NCBI RefSeq assembly: GCF_037975245.1
Contig: NC_092562.1
Span: forward strand, 3,898,001-3,962,000
Direction of reading: 5' to 3'
Source: Apostichopus japonicus
Taxonomy: Eukaryota; Echinodermata; Holothuroidea; Aspidochirotida; Stichopodidae
DNA length: 64,000 bases
The notes beneath the pieces were generated by a model. It was not told the origin of the DNA. It made no database searches and saw only the letters and a program-made list of their open reading frames with translations. The translations under genes were made by a program, and so were the position numbers. Below, piece by piece: positions 45,651 through 57,100 of this stretch (its first letter is position 1; every line of letters starts with the position of its first letter).

Positions 45651-45894
45651 AGCCCGGGTCACATCTGCGTGATTCAACACGCGATTCAACTCGCAACTAA
45701 AATCACGCGAATCAGAAAAGTTGCTTCTGAGAAGTTACGCCGATTAGGACATTGCTCTATTGCAAATCAACTCAAATCGACGGCACAACTTTTATTGCGC
45801 AACAAGTTGATACCCGTGTCTAACTACGCGATTCAACTTTCAATTGTGTTGCGAGTTGAATCACGTGTTGAATCGCGCAGATGTGACCCGGGCT
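45651..45894. mobile_element. Harbinger-like MITE, 244 bp, with 46-bp terminal inverted repeats
   Basis: The ends are inverted repeats of about 46 bp with two mismatches, beginning AGCCCGGGTCACATCTGCG, flanked by TTA on both sides (45648-45650 and 45895-45897). A 3-bp TTA/TAA target duplication is the hallmark of the PIF/Harbinger superfamily. The inside is non-coding. The termini contain repeated GATTCAAC motifs. The open frame from 45669 starts within this element. Confidence 0.85.
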
Positions 45895-47568
45895 TTAGAC
45901 TTGATGAAAACATTTTTATCTCCACTAAATCTGATAGATGTCCCTTTAAATGTAGGAATATTTATTTATTTGTAGGACTGAAAGCTTTTTGGAAGCAAAA
46001 TGGAAAACAAAACATTGGAATTGGAAGCAGCTGGAATCATATCGTTAAATGGATTTCACGAGAGATTATTCAACATTCATGGCTACAAAGATCACAAGCT
46101 CTTGCCAATTTCAGCCACTATAAAGAATACTAACATAACAAAAGTTTGACAGGTTATCTTTCAGCTTTCAACTGATCAATCCTACTAAAGCAAACCTAGT
46201 TACATTCGACACTTTTTAACAACCCTGTTATGTTAAGAATGGAAGACAATATTTTCTATACCAAAAGAAAAACCAAATTTTCATAGAAACCAAATAAACT
46301 CCCAAGTATAATAGAAACTATCAAAACGAATGCAGCAATCATATAGGCTGTTTCCTCCTCGGAGAGATTAAAAGAGTAAAGCTAAAATCAATCACTCATT
46401 AAAACTATTCTACTTTGGATGATAATACAACTTCCTTTATGATCTAATCTACTTGAATAAATCCTGCAAGTTTATCTGAGTCTATAATGTAGCCCACCTC
46501 AAATTACTTGTATCGATTGATGCTTTCGTAGCAATCTCAGGCTCATATTGAATACCAAATATTTCTAAGAAAATTATCTACTTAAGTCATTATTATTAAT
46601 GCATATCAAAGTATTTTAAAGGTGTAAACTGCAATAGTCTTATATTATATTCAATTAAAAATATGTCCTTTTTCACATTGTTTGTTTATACATTGCAGTT
46701 ATGAACAAAGTTTGCTGTTCTTGGCACAGATTTTCACACCAAAAATATCTGAAGTATTAAATGACATATTGTTAGTGTATGTCATTATCTGTTATATATT
46801 ATGTCTGGTACTTTCATTATCATATATACAACATTGTATTGAAGAAAGTAATAATCTGTCACTCTACACCTGTTTGTGATCCTCAAATGCCACCAACCCA
46901 CTCATCAACAAGTATATGCCTCGCCGACCAATCAACTTCACTCCCATAGTCCTCTGTTGTCAAGGTAACATACTGATGCCTCAAGCCTACTTTGATTAGA
47001 TTTCATCCCTGTTAAATAATTTCAAGATAAATTGTCTCCCAACTGTATCTGAAACTAACCCTTACATACTTCACGTAGTTCCATTTACATGTAACCATGA
47101 CAGTCTTTAAAATACTTTCTCCAAACTGAACAATCCCCGATGACATTTGAAACACTGCCTTACAAAGTATTTATGTATGAATGTCCAAGAAAGCCTCCAA
47201 TATAGAACACTTAAGCAGTCATCTGTTATAGATCATTACGTGCATAAAACTTTTGAGGTTTGAGCAGAGGTGGGCAATCCACGCTCATAGAATTAAACCT
47301 CCAAACATTTAGAAAGCCTTCAATAACTTTGTACCTTAAATGACCCACTTTCAATGAACTAGACACTGATTTAAGCCTGAGAGAAATGCCGCGTGCTGTT
47401 GATATGAAACCGACCAGTGAAAACATGTTCAACAACCACCCAGTGTATATAAATTAACACACGCTCATTTTGTTGCTGCTCGCAGAATTTACCGTTTTGC
47501 ATTTTAGTCTGCCATTTCGGTCTGGAAAGAATGCAACTGTTTGTTTCCTAGACACATTGAATGGTCAG

Positions 47569-47574
47569 TTTATT
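47569..47574 (-). promoter_or_regulatory. Candidate polyadenylation signal for RIC1
   Basis: AATAAA on the reverse strand, about 530 bases after the RIC1 stop. It is the only clear hexamer seen between 47575 and 48105, so the 3' UTR would include the 105-bp tandem repeat. Confidence 0.3.
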
Positions 47575-47746
47575 GCTGACTAGAGCATCGTTGGACATGA
47601 CTACCCAATGGATGCAGTAGTGGACACATTTCTATTGCAAGATCTTTACCTCATCAAGGGTTCTTCTAAAATGTCCTTGATTCCCAAAGAGGTTTGCCAC
47701 ATTTCCTTGCATCTCACATGTGAACCTTCCTCATAAGGGTGAATCC

Positions 47747-48060
47747 ACTTTCAGAATATGCAAGTGTTACAGAGAATATGAATGTGAACCAACCTCAGAG
47801 AGTGATACCGGTTCCGACCGACACTGTCGGTACTGTGACGAGTTCGTGAAACTTTCAGAATGTGCCAGTGTTACGACAAAGAATATGTACGTGAACCAAC
47901 CTCAGAGAGTGAAACCGGTTCGAGCCCACACTGTCGGTACTGTGACGAGTGCGTGAAACTTTCAGAATGTGCCAGTGTTACGACAAAGAATATGTACGTG
48001 AACCAACCTCAGAGAGTAAAACCGGTTTCAGCCGACGCTGCCGGTACTGTGACAAGTCTG
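47747..48060. repeat. About 105-bp tandem repeat, three copies, next to the RIC1 stop
   Basis: Copies start at 47747, 47851 and 47958 (ACTTTCAGAA). The last two are nearly identical. Each contains AACCAACCTCAGAGAGT, ACCGGTT and CTGTCGGTACTGTGAC. Overlapping + strand open frames here (YCDECVKLSECASV repeated) arise because the unit is open in several frames. Confidence 0.9.
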
Positions 48061-48105
48061 TGAAACCGGTCCCAGCAGGCACCTTCAATACTGCGACCAT
48101 CCGGT

Positions 48106-51100
48106 TCAGGAGATTCTGCATTGACTGTCTTCCACCTCCTCCGCTGCTTCGTCATCTTTGCCAAACACGTCGTCCTCTCCGTTGATCAGTTCACCGATCT
48201 GACTGCTGCTGTGCGATGCATAACGCTTCATCTCGTGGTGACCCACCGAGTGGTCCGAACTGGCGGACGAGCAGGGTCTCGGAGATGGCGGGGACGTGGT
48301 TGTCTCAACAACGTCAGTCAAGACTCTGGTCTGTGGTTTTGCGGCAAGCATCAGTGGTTTGTAGCCAGGACTGAAAAAAGAAATGGTTAAGACGAGCTAG
48401 TTGCTTATGGAAGAAATAATCAATTTGGGAACTTTGGCAAAAATCAGTATAGGCTAGACCTTAGATTTTTGTGTTTGTTTTTGGTTGTCTTAATAATCGT
48501 ATTCTACTTCTCCTCCAGTTTACTAGAGTACATTCTGATCTGATCAAACACAAATTCAGGTTTACTTTTTTCCAATCAAGGCACAATAACCCTGTAGTTT
48601 ACCTTCGACAGTTAAAGACGTAAAGTTACGTATATGATATAAGTTATAGGTTTATAGTGTGCACCCTTCTCCTTGTCAAAGACAAAAATGAATTGCTATG
48701 AAAATAATGCTACCCCTTGTTATTATTCACCATCAACCATTTGCTTTCAATTTTTGTCAAATCAACTCAACTTTTCATACAATGGTTGCTGTACAGTCAC
48801 ATGCAGCATCTCCAGCAAAGTTTGAACATTATCATGGACTCACCATTCCGAGTCGGCCCACAGCTCCAGGAATGAGAGACCCTCCCTCATTCGTCCCATG
48901 ACTTCCAGGGGTACCTTTGTGAAGCTGACGGTATTGACCACCCTGGATATAGAACCCAAGTCTCTGAGCACAATGGAGATGAGTAGAGCCCATTCCAAGC
49001 ATCCTGAATCTATCATTATCTGCAGCAAATGTCTAACAAAAAAAAGAGAAAGGACAAACTTACTTCAATCATATTGCATTCTATCCGTTTAGGTTAAAAT
49101 CAGTAAGGAAATAACGATCTATAAACAGTGCAGAGTTTATGTCTGATCATAACTACCAATAAATTCTTAACAGCTACAATGGAGTCACCATGTTGGCATG
49201 CTGTCAATCATATCCTCTGATATGAATATACCCTGATATGAATATACCATACATCAAGTTATAACTAATGTCCCTCCCCAATAATTTTTTCTATTAACCT
49301 CTTCCTCCCAAGTACTCACTATTGTCATCTTCCTCTGTTCCTCTCACATCCTTCCCAACTTCTCCAGGCTATCCTTCTATTTATATCTGAATCTATTTAT
49401 ATCTTCTCCACCATATCCTCCCCATCTTAACCTCCCATAATACTTTTTCATAAACCCCCTCATATCCTTCTCCTCACAACCTATGTTTTTTTTATCATCT
49501 CCATCATATCCTTTTTACAGATAGTAGTTTCGCAACTGTTTTTTCCACATCCATATCCACTCCAGCCTATCCTCTCCAGCTCATCCTTTCTCATCTTCAC
49601 ATCCCTCCCAGTCGTATCCTTCCTATATACTTTCTGTTATTCTCCACATCATATCCCCCACATGAATAAATGTTTTCATAAATCTCTCTATCATAAATCT
49701 CCTCCTGATCTACATCCTCCCATACAAGATTGGGATTCCACCCTCAAATCCTCCCCTATTGCAAAGTTTCTACACAACAAGCACGACAGGAAATATAAAC
49801 AAATATCAGAGGGAAATTAACCCAGCCTATTATTCACTGACCTCAATTCGCTTTCTGACTGAGGTGGACCCGTCTTGGAGACCTCTATATAAAACTGTTG
49901 GAGTTCTGCGACACCGATGCTATTATTCCAGAAACTGTCGTCTAAAAGAGTCTCCACGTCACCGTCAAAAGTCGAGCTGCTCTCAGAGGGTTCCATCGTT
50001 CCAAAACTGGGTGTGTCATCTGAGCCTTTGAGAAGTAGAAAGTTAGTTAGTAAACGTTCTTGGTTTCCAGGCCATCACTTTCTTACTCGTTCAACATAGC
50101 GTGTGCCAAAGAGCATGTAACTACCATAACTATCCTGTACACTTACTCCACACCCCATCCCTACTTCCGTCCTCCGTCCCCCCTCCCACCCTCCCTCCTC
50201 TTTGCAGTAGTTTTGGTGATATAACCTGCTGCCATAACTTGCTGTTTAATTAGTGGTTAGCTTGTCGTAAGTATCTGTCACATTTCAAGCACAAGTAGGA
50301 ATAATGTGTTTATAACACAAACCTACGCCTACAGGATAATCCTACATGATGCATAATGCCCCACTCTAAACTTGCATATATATGAAGCTGGGCTGAACTT
50401 TCTATTGAAGGAACTAGTAAGTAATTAAGAAAGTAATTAATTTTAAATGCTAATAGGTAATTAAAAGTATCCATTGGGCAGGGGAAATTACCACTTGAAA
50501 GCATTCCTAGCATTGTCAGAAGTTACATATTACTTTCAAATTACTTTTGAAAAAAATTACTTGCAAAGTGATCAGTAAACTGCTGTACTTGTTACATGTG
50601 AGTTTATTACTTACCTTTAGTGGATAACTGGTGAAGGGCCACCTCTTGTGATTTAGCATCTTCGCTGGAGAGGACTGAGAGAAGGCTCTGAGGGCGCTCT
50701 AGCCTCAAGTTGGATGGTCTCGACGGGTAGGTTTTACCGTCTACCGTCTCCGGGTTCATTTCCGGGTGATTTATCAGTGTCTCTCCATTCACATGCGTGT
50801 CAAAAGAGGTGTTGATGGATAAAACGCCAAAATCTAGCAGAGACGTCGAAACAGATGAAAACATTTGTCATCTTTTGGCTACTAAAGTTTTGTGGTTATG
50901 CAATGGTTAAGGACAGAACCTTATTTTATTTATGTTTTGAAACTTTAGAAATCAAAACTTATTTAGTCACTTGTAATACTTTATTGAAAAGTGGGTTATT
51001 CATTAAGCCAAAGCCTGGCTTCCTTTGAACCCCCCCACCTACAAATAGCCTCTCATGCAAAGGGGTTACCATGGTAACAAGAAACTTTCACACCATTGCT

Positions 51101-54100
51101 AAAATAATGAAACAACCAGCACTAGCAGCCCACCCCTCTCCCCCCACCTCTCCTCCAAATTATTGTAAATTTGCTGTTATATCAGTTAAAAAGTGAACCA
51201 AAAAGATAACAGCCAACTCACTCATATTCTTCAGTGATGTTTTCGCCAGTGGGACATCTCCGAGCTCAGGATACGGCCACGAAAAGTCTTCATGGAGTTT
51301 CTTGATTGCGGTCACAAAATCTTCAACTTTACCCACTCTGATACTGTACGAGCAAAACCAAAAAGTGCCAATTAATATCGTAATACGTCACAAAAACTCT
51401 GCCACTGCTTTTGGCATTCAACAACCTCTGTTCCTGCTCAATGATCCTCATACAACCATACCTTACTGTTTTCTCTTGTATCTTTTCTTTTGTTTGAGAG
51501 CAATTAAGACCGATGCCAAATTATAAAATTGATCGACTTCATAAGCACATAATAGTAAGGATATCATTTTACATGTAAATGAGTAACTGCAAACTCTAAA
51601 AATTGAAAACAAATTTCTAAATAAGTATTTTTTGGGCTAGAACGGGACCATATCTTAGCTACTGTTGCCAATCAGAAGACACGGTTCCTTGCTTACTGTT
51701 CAACATATTCATGAAATAAGTTGCAATTGACTAGTCCCACCTTAACATCACCACATTTAAAACAAAATGACAACATGATGTCCTTAGTTTACAATTTAGC
51801 CAAATTTTGTTTTATAAAAAAGAGTTCCAAACCAGTTGATATTTCCTGTATGATGTGTAAAAATTATTCAACAATTTTATTTTGAGTTCCTTGTGAGCTG
51901 TATATGATCCCTGAGCCTCTCCTCGTGCGTTATACAAAAGGAAATTGTTATACCCGGTTTTCAAGTACCTATACACATACATGCCAACACAAATGACAGA
52001 GCTTGGCTTCAAGAACCATCCAGCCTTTAAAGTTAAGCCCTTACAAGGAAACTCCTTTGCTCTCACCTCTCTTTCCTAAGCCACTCTGTCAGTTTGAAGT
52101 CAACATGAGCAGCAAACATGCCCAAGTCCCTGATTCTTTGGTTAGAGAAGAGTTTCCGTGCGTGTCTCTTCAAGATTATGTCCATGTAATACTCGTCCGC
52201 CGTTTGTTCATCTTCTTCGGGGATGGACATGGCCTGCTTCACGCTAGGCCTGAAACAAAAAAACAATCACTGAGTTGGTGACGGTATGTATCTGGATATG
52301 TAATTGGATGCCCAAAGACTAAAAGTTTCATCTACTTTACCTTTCAAATTGCATGTAAACAGATGTGTTTTTTTCGAATTCCTTTAAATGATAACAGGAA
52401 ACTTTCTAACATATTTGATCAAGTTTACTGAGAGGGTTTTCGTAACTGTCGAACATTTCATCCAGTCTATAAAAAAAGACGAATGCGAGAGGTGTTGACT
52501 ACTGACCTTTTGGGTTTAGGTCCATCGGGTTTGTCGACAGGTTTGTTAGGATTTGGATGAGGCGAGACGGGGTAGTAATAGTTGGGGTTGGGTACGGGCG
52601 GCGGAGTTCTCACTGGATCAACGTCCCCCGGCCCGATGGATCGCAGGAATCTCAAGATATCTCGACACAACTGCCACTCGCAATTCTCCAAGGCGGCATC
52701 CAACAGTAGAGTGGCATGCTGGTAAAATGAACAGAAGGAATGTCTTTGCAATCGGATGCGTCGGATTACATGGATGAAATTAGGGTATAAGACATAACTT
52801 AGATATTACAAATAAATACAAAAAAAGTGCATGTGTTAATAAATGTGTGACAGTTTACACACTTCTCACAGGTACCCAAATGGGATTATTAACTATTTTA
52901 CTTTCATTTACCTTTGAACCTTTGAACACACATACCAGTGCTATCGTGAAGAGGTGAAAAGGCAATGGCATTAGGAGCAACGAAACCAAAGCTCTAGGAA
53001 GTTATGAGGTTGGATGGCCGGCTGGCTTTGGGTTATTCATACAGGAGAAACCCACAATTTGCCAATCTGAAATGAACTTCCAAATTGTTAAAAATCCCAA
53101 AATGAGCTAAAACTGTAAATTGGATAGCTTCCTGGACTAGTTTAAGTTACTAGAGATTCAGCTTCTCCTGCATTCATACTGTGGCTGCTAAATAATAGCA
53201 CAAACTGAGCACCTTCCAGGCCCAATATTATTATAGCTTTTGACACTTTTTCTATTCTTGGGATGACGAGATTTCATAAACTTGAGTGATTTGATGAGAA
53301 TTAACTCACATGTCTGCTAACCCTGACCGTCTCCAAGTTTTGTATGATGATGAGATAAGAGGCCGCTGTGTGGAGAGAACCACTCGACAGACATTGCTGT
53401 ATGGAAGAAAGACGACAACAGAAATTAGGAAATAAATGACGAACGGAACAAAGATATGATGTACAGATCTACACAATGGAACAGTTCTTTGAGGTTATTT
53501 GTGTTCTTAAAAGAGCAAAGAATATATCATAGCTACTGCACTCTGCCAACTGAGTTATCCAGCCGTCACTTGGGTGGATATTCCTAATTCCCCGAAATCA
53601 TTGGGGGCGAGGGGTGGAGTGACAAAACCCACAGTATTATGCAAGGGGTGTAGTGACAAAACCCACAGTATTGTGCGAGAGGGGGAGCGACAAAACCCAC
53701 AGTAATGTGCAAGGGGTGGAGTATCAAACCCTCAGTATTGTGCAAGCAGTGGAGTGACAGAACCCACACTATTGTGCGAGGGGTGGAGTGACTTAACCCA
53801 CAGTATTGTGCATATACCATGTAATGAAATACAGTACACATGGAAGAGTGCTATTAAGAGCATTCAACCTACACTTTTATACGTTATCATATATTGTGCA
53901 TATGATTAGAAAGCTTTACCTCAAAGAGTTGTTGAGGACTGCCAACCGAGGCAAAGAGGTACCCCCAGAGAGCTATTTCAGTCTTTCTGGCACAATGGAC
54001 GACAGTTTCAAGATATTCTGGAAATTCTTGGATGAAAGCAATTACCCTGGGCAAGAGGGCATCTATGGGTATAAACAAAGAAAGAAAATAAAGCATATCC

Positions 54101-57100
54101 TAATCCATACAAGCATGCCTGTCTAACATCCTCTGTTTTCCCCTACAAATGGAATGCAATTTAAATGACAATATTAGTCCATTACTGTCACTATTCCCTT
54201 GAAGAAAAATCAATAATAAAGAACCAAAAATACAGAAATAAACAGCATGCAAACTGATAATGCAATCCTCTACATGCATTATTGACTCATCCATTTTGAC
54301 ATTTGCAGAATCAAATGGCCAAGCACAAATCAAAGCAATGTGTGTGAATTTTGTGAATTTTTTTTTGTAGAAATTGGCCAATTTTTCCACAAGTGAAGGA
54401 AAGCAAGGCAGAAAATGATAGAACTACTAGCACACAGTGTGGAGGGCACAACCTATTGGCATAATGTTATGATTTGTACATTAGGAAATACACAAGGTTA
54501 GTTTAATTATCTGGGATAGGCTCTGATGCTCACTGACTTGAATGGCCTAATGTTATGATTAGTATGTAAGGCTATATATAAATCATTGTACCTCTACACA
54601 AGGTTAGTTTATTACCTGGTATAGGTTCTGATGCTGTGGCCTCCTCCTCCAAAACCTCATGCAGCATCAGCTCCAAGACGTGAGGAAAATAAGGCAGAGA
54701 CGTACAACTACTGGCAATCTGGAGGGCATGAATACCCAAACTGGAAACAAGAGAGAGAATTTATAATACTTCTAAATCATTATACATGCCTCATATCTCT
54801 TGAAGATTATTTCATTTAAAGTAACGGACAAAACTTCTAAGAGCAAGAACATACCTAATAACTATCTAGTGATTTATGACGATGTCATAGATTTGTTTAA
54901 TTTTCCTCCCTAGTAACAGAGCAAGTGATCATGTGTCCCACTCTCCACTCAACCCCCCCTCCCCTCCCCCTCCCTCTCTTTATTCCCCACATTACATCTA
55001 TTCTCTTTCCTAACTTGCCAATGTCTTTCCCATTCTCAGTTTATCCCTTCTAATACAGAAAAATTCATTCTGATGGGTGTGTGGTCAAGCAATGCTCAAA
55101 CTACTCTAGTATCTCAATATGATATGGATTGTACACCAATTTGCCCTTGATCACACTGTTAAAAGATTTAGCCTTTAGCTGCGGTTCATTGTTGAAACGA
55201 CCAGTTATAACAGGTTCACATGTGATCATGTAAAAGTGGTGACGATTGTACCCTCTTTAAATAATCAAGCTCACAGCTAACACTACTTTCACATATTAAA
55301 AATATACCAAGCAAGAAACTGTAATTTTGGTAACTTACTTTCTTCTTAACAGCTGACGGAGAATGTGATGCAAATAAACTTGTGTCTGGAGATGAAAGAT
55401 GATACTGCAAATTATACTTTCAAATTCACACTAAATGCAGCAGATAAGTCAAATTTCAAGCTAACAACCTGTAGTAGAAGAAACTATGCCTGGCCTAATT
55501 TACATATTAGATACAAGGCTGGTATTGATATCACAACAGGATCCAATGCTAATTTGGACATGGCTGCATCACTTTGAGTTAGTAATTTGTGACAACAGAC
55601 GGAATTCTGTAAGGAACAAATAAGGGTTGTATGATTTAAGTAATGAAAGTTAGTAGTTGAAAAATATCGAAGCCAAATATCTATTTGAGAATCTTGAATG
55701 AACTTCATCAACGGTTGTTAAGTCACACCATAGTCTTGGAAAGCATGAACTTAGCAGATGAATTGAATAAAAACAAACTAAGAAGTGACTCAGCCTGGGT
55801 TGAAGAGGCTGAAAAACAACTTGAGGAATTCAGGATGGCCAAAAAACATGTTTGTAAATAACATTTTCATTTCCTCTGAGTAGATGTCTCATAAATGGCT
55901 TTTTTCATATCTACTTTAGGAAGAGATTGTCATCTCTACGCCAAGAAGATGCTCTCATCTCATCTCTTGTATCTTCACTTACTGTTCTTTCTAAAGTTGT
56001 AAACGGCAAGAATGTGCATGAATTACTACTGGACTCAAAGCCTGGAGTTAAGATGGCATCTAGGTGAATGGTGTCTGTGGCCGACCCCAAAACCACTGCA
56101 TCTTCAAACAAGACAGCTGGTGAAGAAAAAAAAAAGTTGACTCCTTGGTAAAAGGTATCTAATAGTCACCTTAAAAGAATTCAACTCATAAAGATTTGAG
56201 TGCACCTTTCTAACCAGAAGCGACCATTCTCAATAATATTTCTTTTATAATTTGGAGAGGAAAGAAAACAAATTGAAGTAGCTTAAAATGTCAATTAAAG
56301 GAATTGCTGTGTTGCCAAAGTCAACTTGTCTCTGAAATCTCTAAAATTGCAACTTTCCTGAGCTTCTAAAACTATTCCAATTTACCCTTGCCCCAATGCA
56401 GGGGACAGTTCCGTAGTCTTCTTCAAAACAGAACCAAAAAGTTATTATCCATCAAGAATACAGGCTGTTGTAACTTTGTACACCTCTAACTGTTTGTAAC
56501 CTTAGATGGTATCGTTGCTATCTATAGACAGTATTTCTGGTCCCATTGAAGGTGACCTTAATTGATAGGAGAGATATCTTCATGTAGATGTCTGTGTAAA
56601 GAAAACCCTACCTCCATATTTAGGTAATGTTGCTTAAATCCTGACATTTTCTTTGCTTCTTGTTTCTGCCACCACTTTCTTAACCTTTTGAATAAATCTT
56701 TTGACTACTTACCTAATGGATAGATTCTGATTTGGAATGGCAACATAATTCTCTTTGACAAAAAGCTGTGGTGTTGATTCTCTCCCTCTTGAGGAAACAG
56801 CGGTAACCAGACCTGAACAGCAGGAAGAAAACGATCGCAGAGTTGAAAGTGTACTTAAAGGAGAAGCGTTGACACAAATCCTGTACCCTTTACCTAATTT
56901 ACAGAGACACTGTTCATGCTCTTCAGATTTAACAAAGTACTCTGTCTTTTCTGGTGAGAAGTCAAGTCTTCCAATCATGGCCACAATGGTGAGATAGTTG
57001 AAGCTAAGGAACCCTTTTCCCAAAAAAGCCACACATACTATTTTGGAGTACTTATGATATAGATAATGGGCTAGGCAGTATATCAGTTTCAACCATATCA

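Larger units (their letters stand above)
40405..48105. other. Intergenic region between convergent ZGLP1-like and RIC1 genes
   Basis: AT-rich DNA without a recognisable gene. It holds 15 C at 41884-41898, an ATTAATTAA-rich patch near 43675-43700, a Harbinger-like MITE (45651-45894) and a 105-bp tandem repeat (47747-48060). A reverse-strand open frame of 126 codons at 41501-41881 and others at 41182-41391 and 43163-43459 match no family I know. A reverse-strand AATAAA (47569-47574) could end the RIC1 mRNA. Confidence 0.55.

Noticed and set aside
45669-46133. 154-codon + strand open frame
   Set aside because: Begins inside the terminal repeat of the MITE and runs into intergenic DNA; no family resemblance.
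47720-48185. Overlapping + strand frames with Cys pairs (HCRYCDECVK) that look zinc-finger-like
   Set aside because: Same repeat read in three frames; spacing does not fit a C2H2 or other known finger, and it overlaps the RIC1 3' end antisense.
48121-48390. 89-codon + strand frame
   Set aside because: Antisense shadow of the RIC1 last exon.
53604-53815. Regular direct repeats resembling a CRISPR array
   Set aside because: Units are contiguous with no unique spacers, in a eukaryotic intron; it is a minisatellite. The same holds for 2756-2896.
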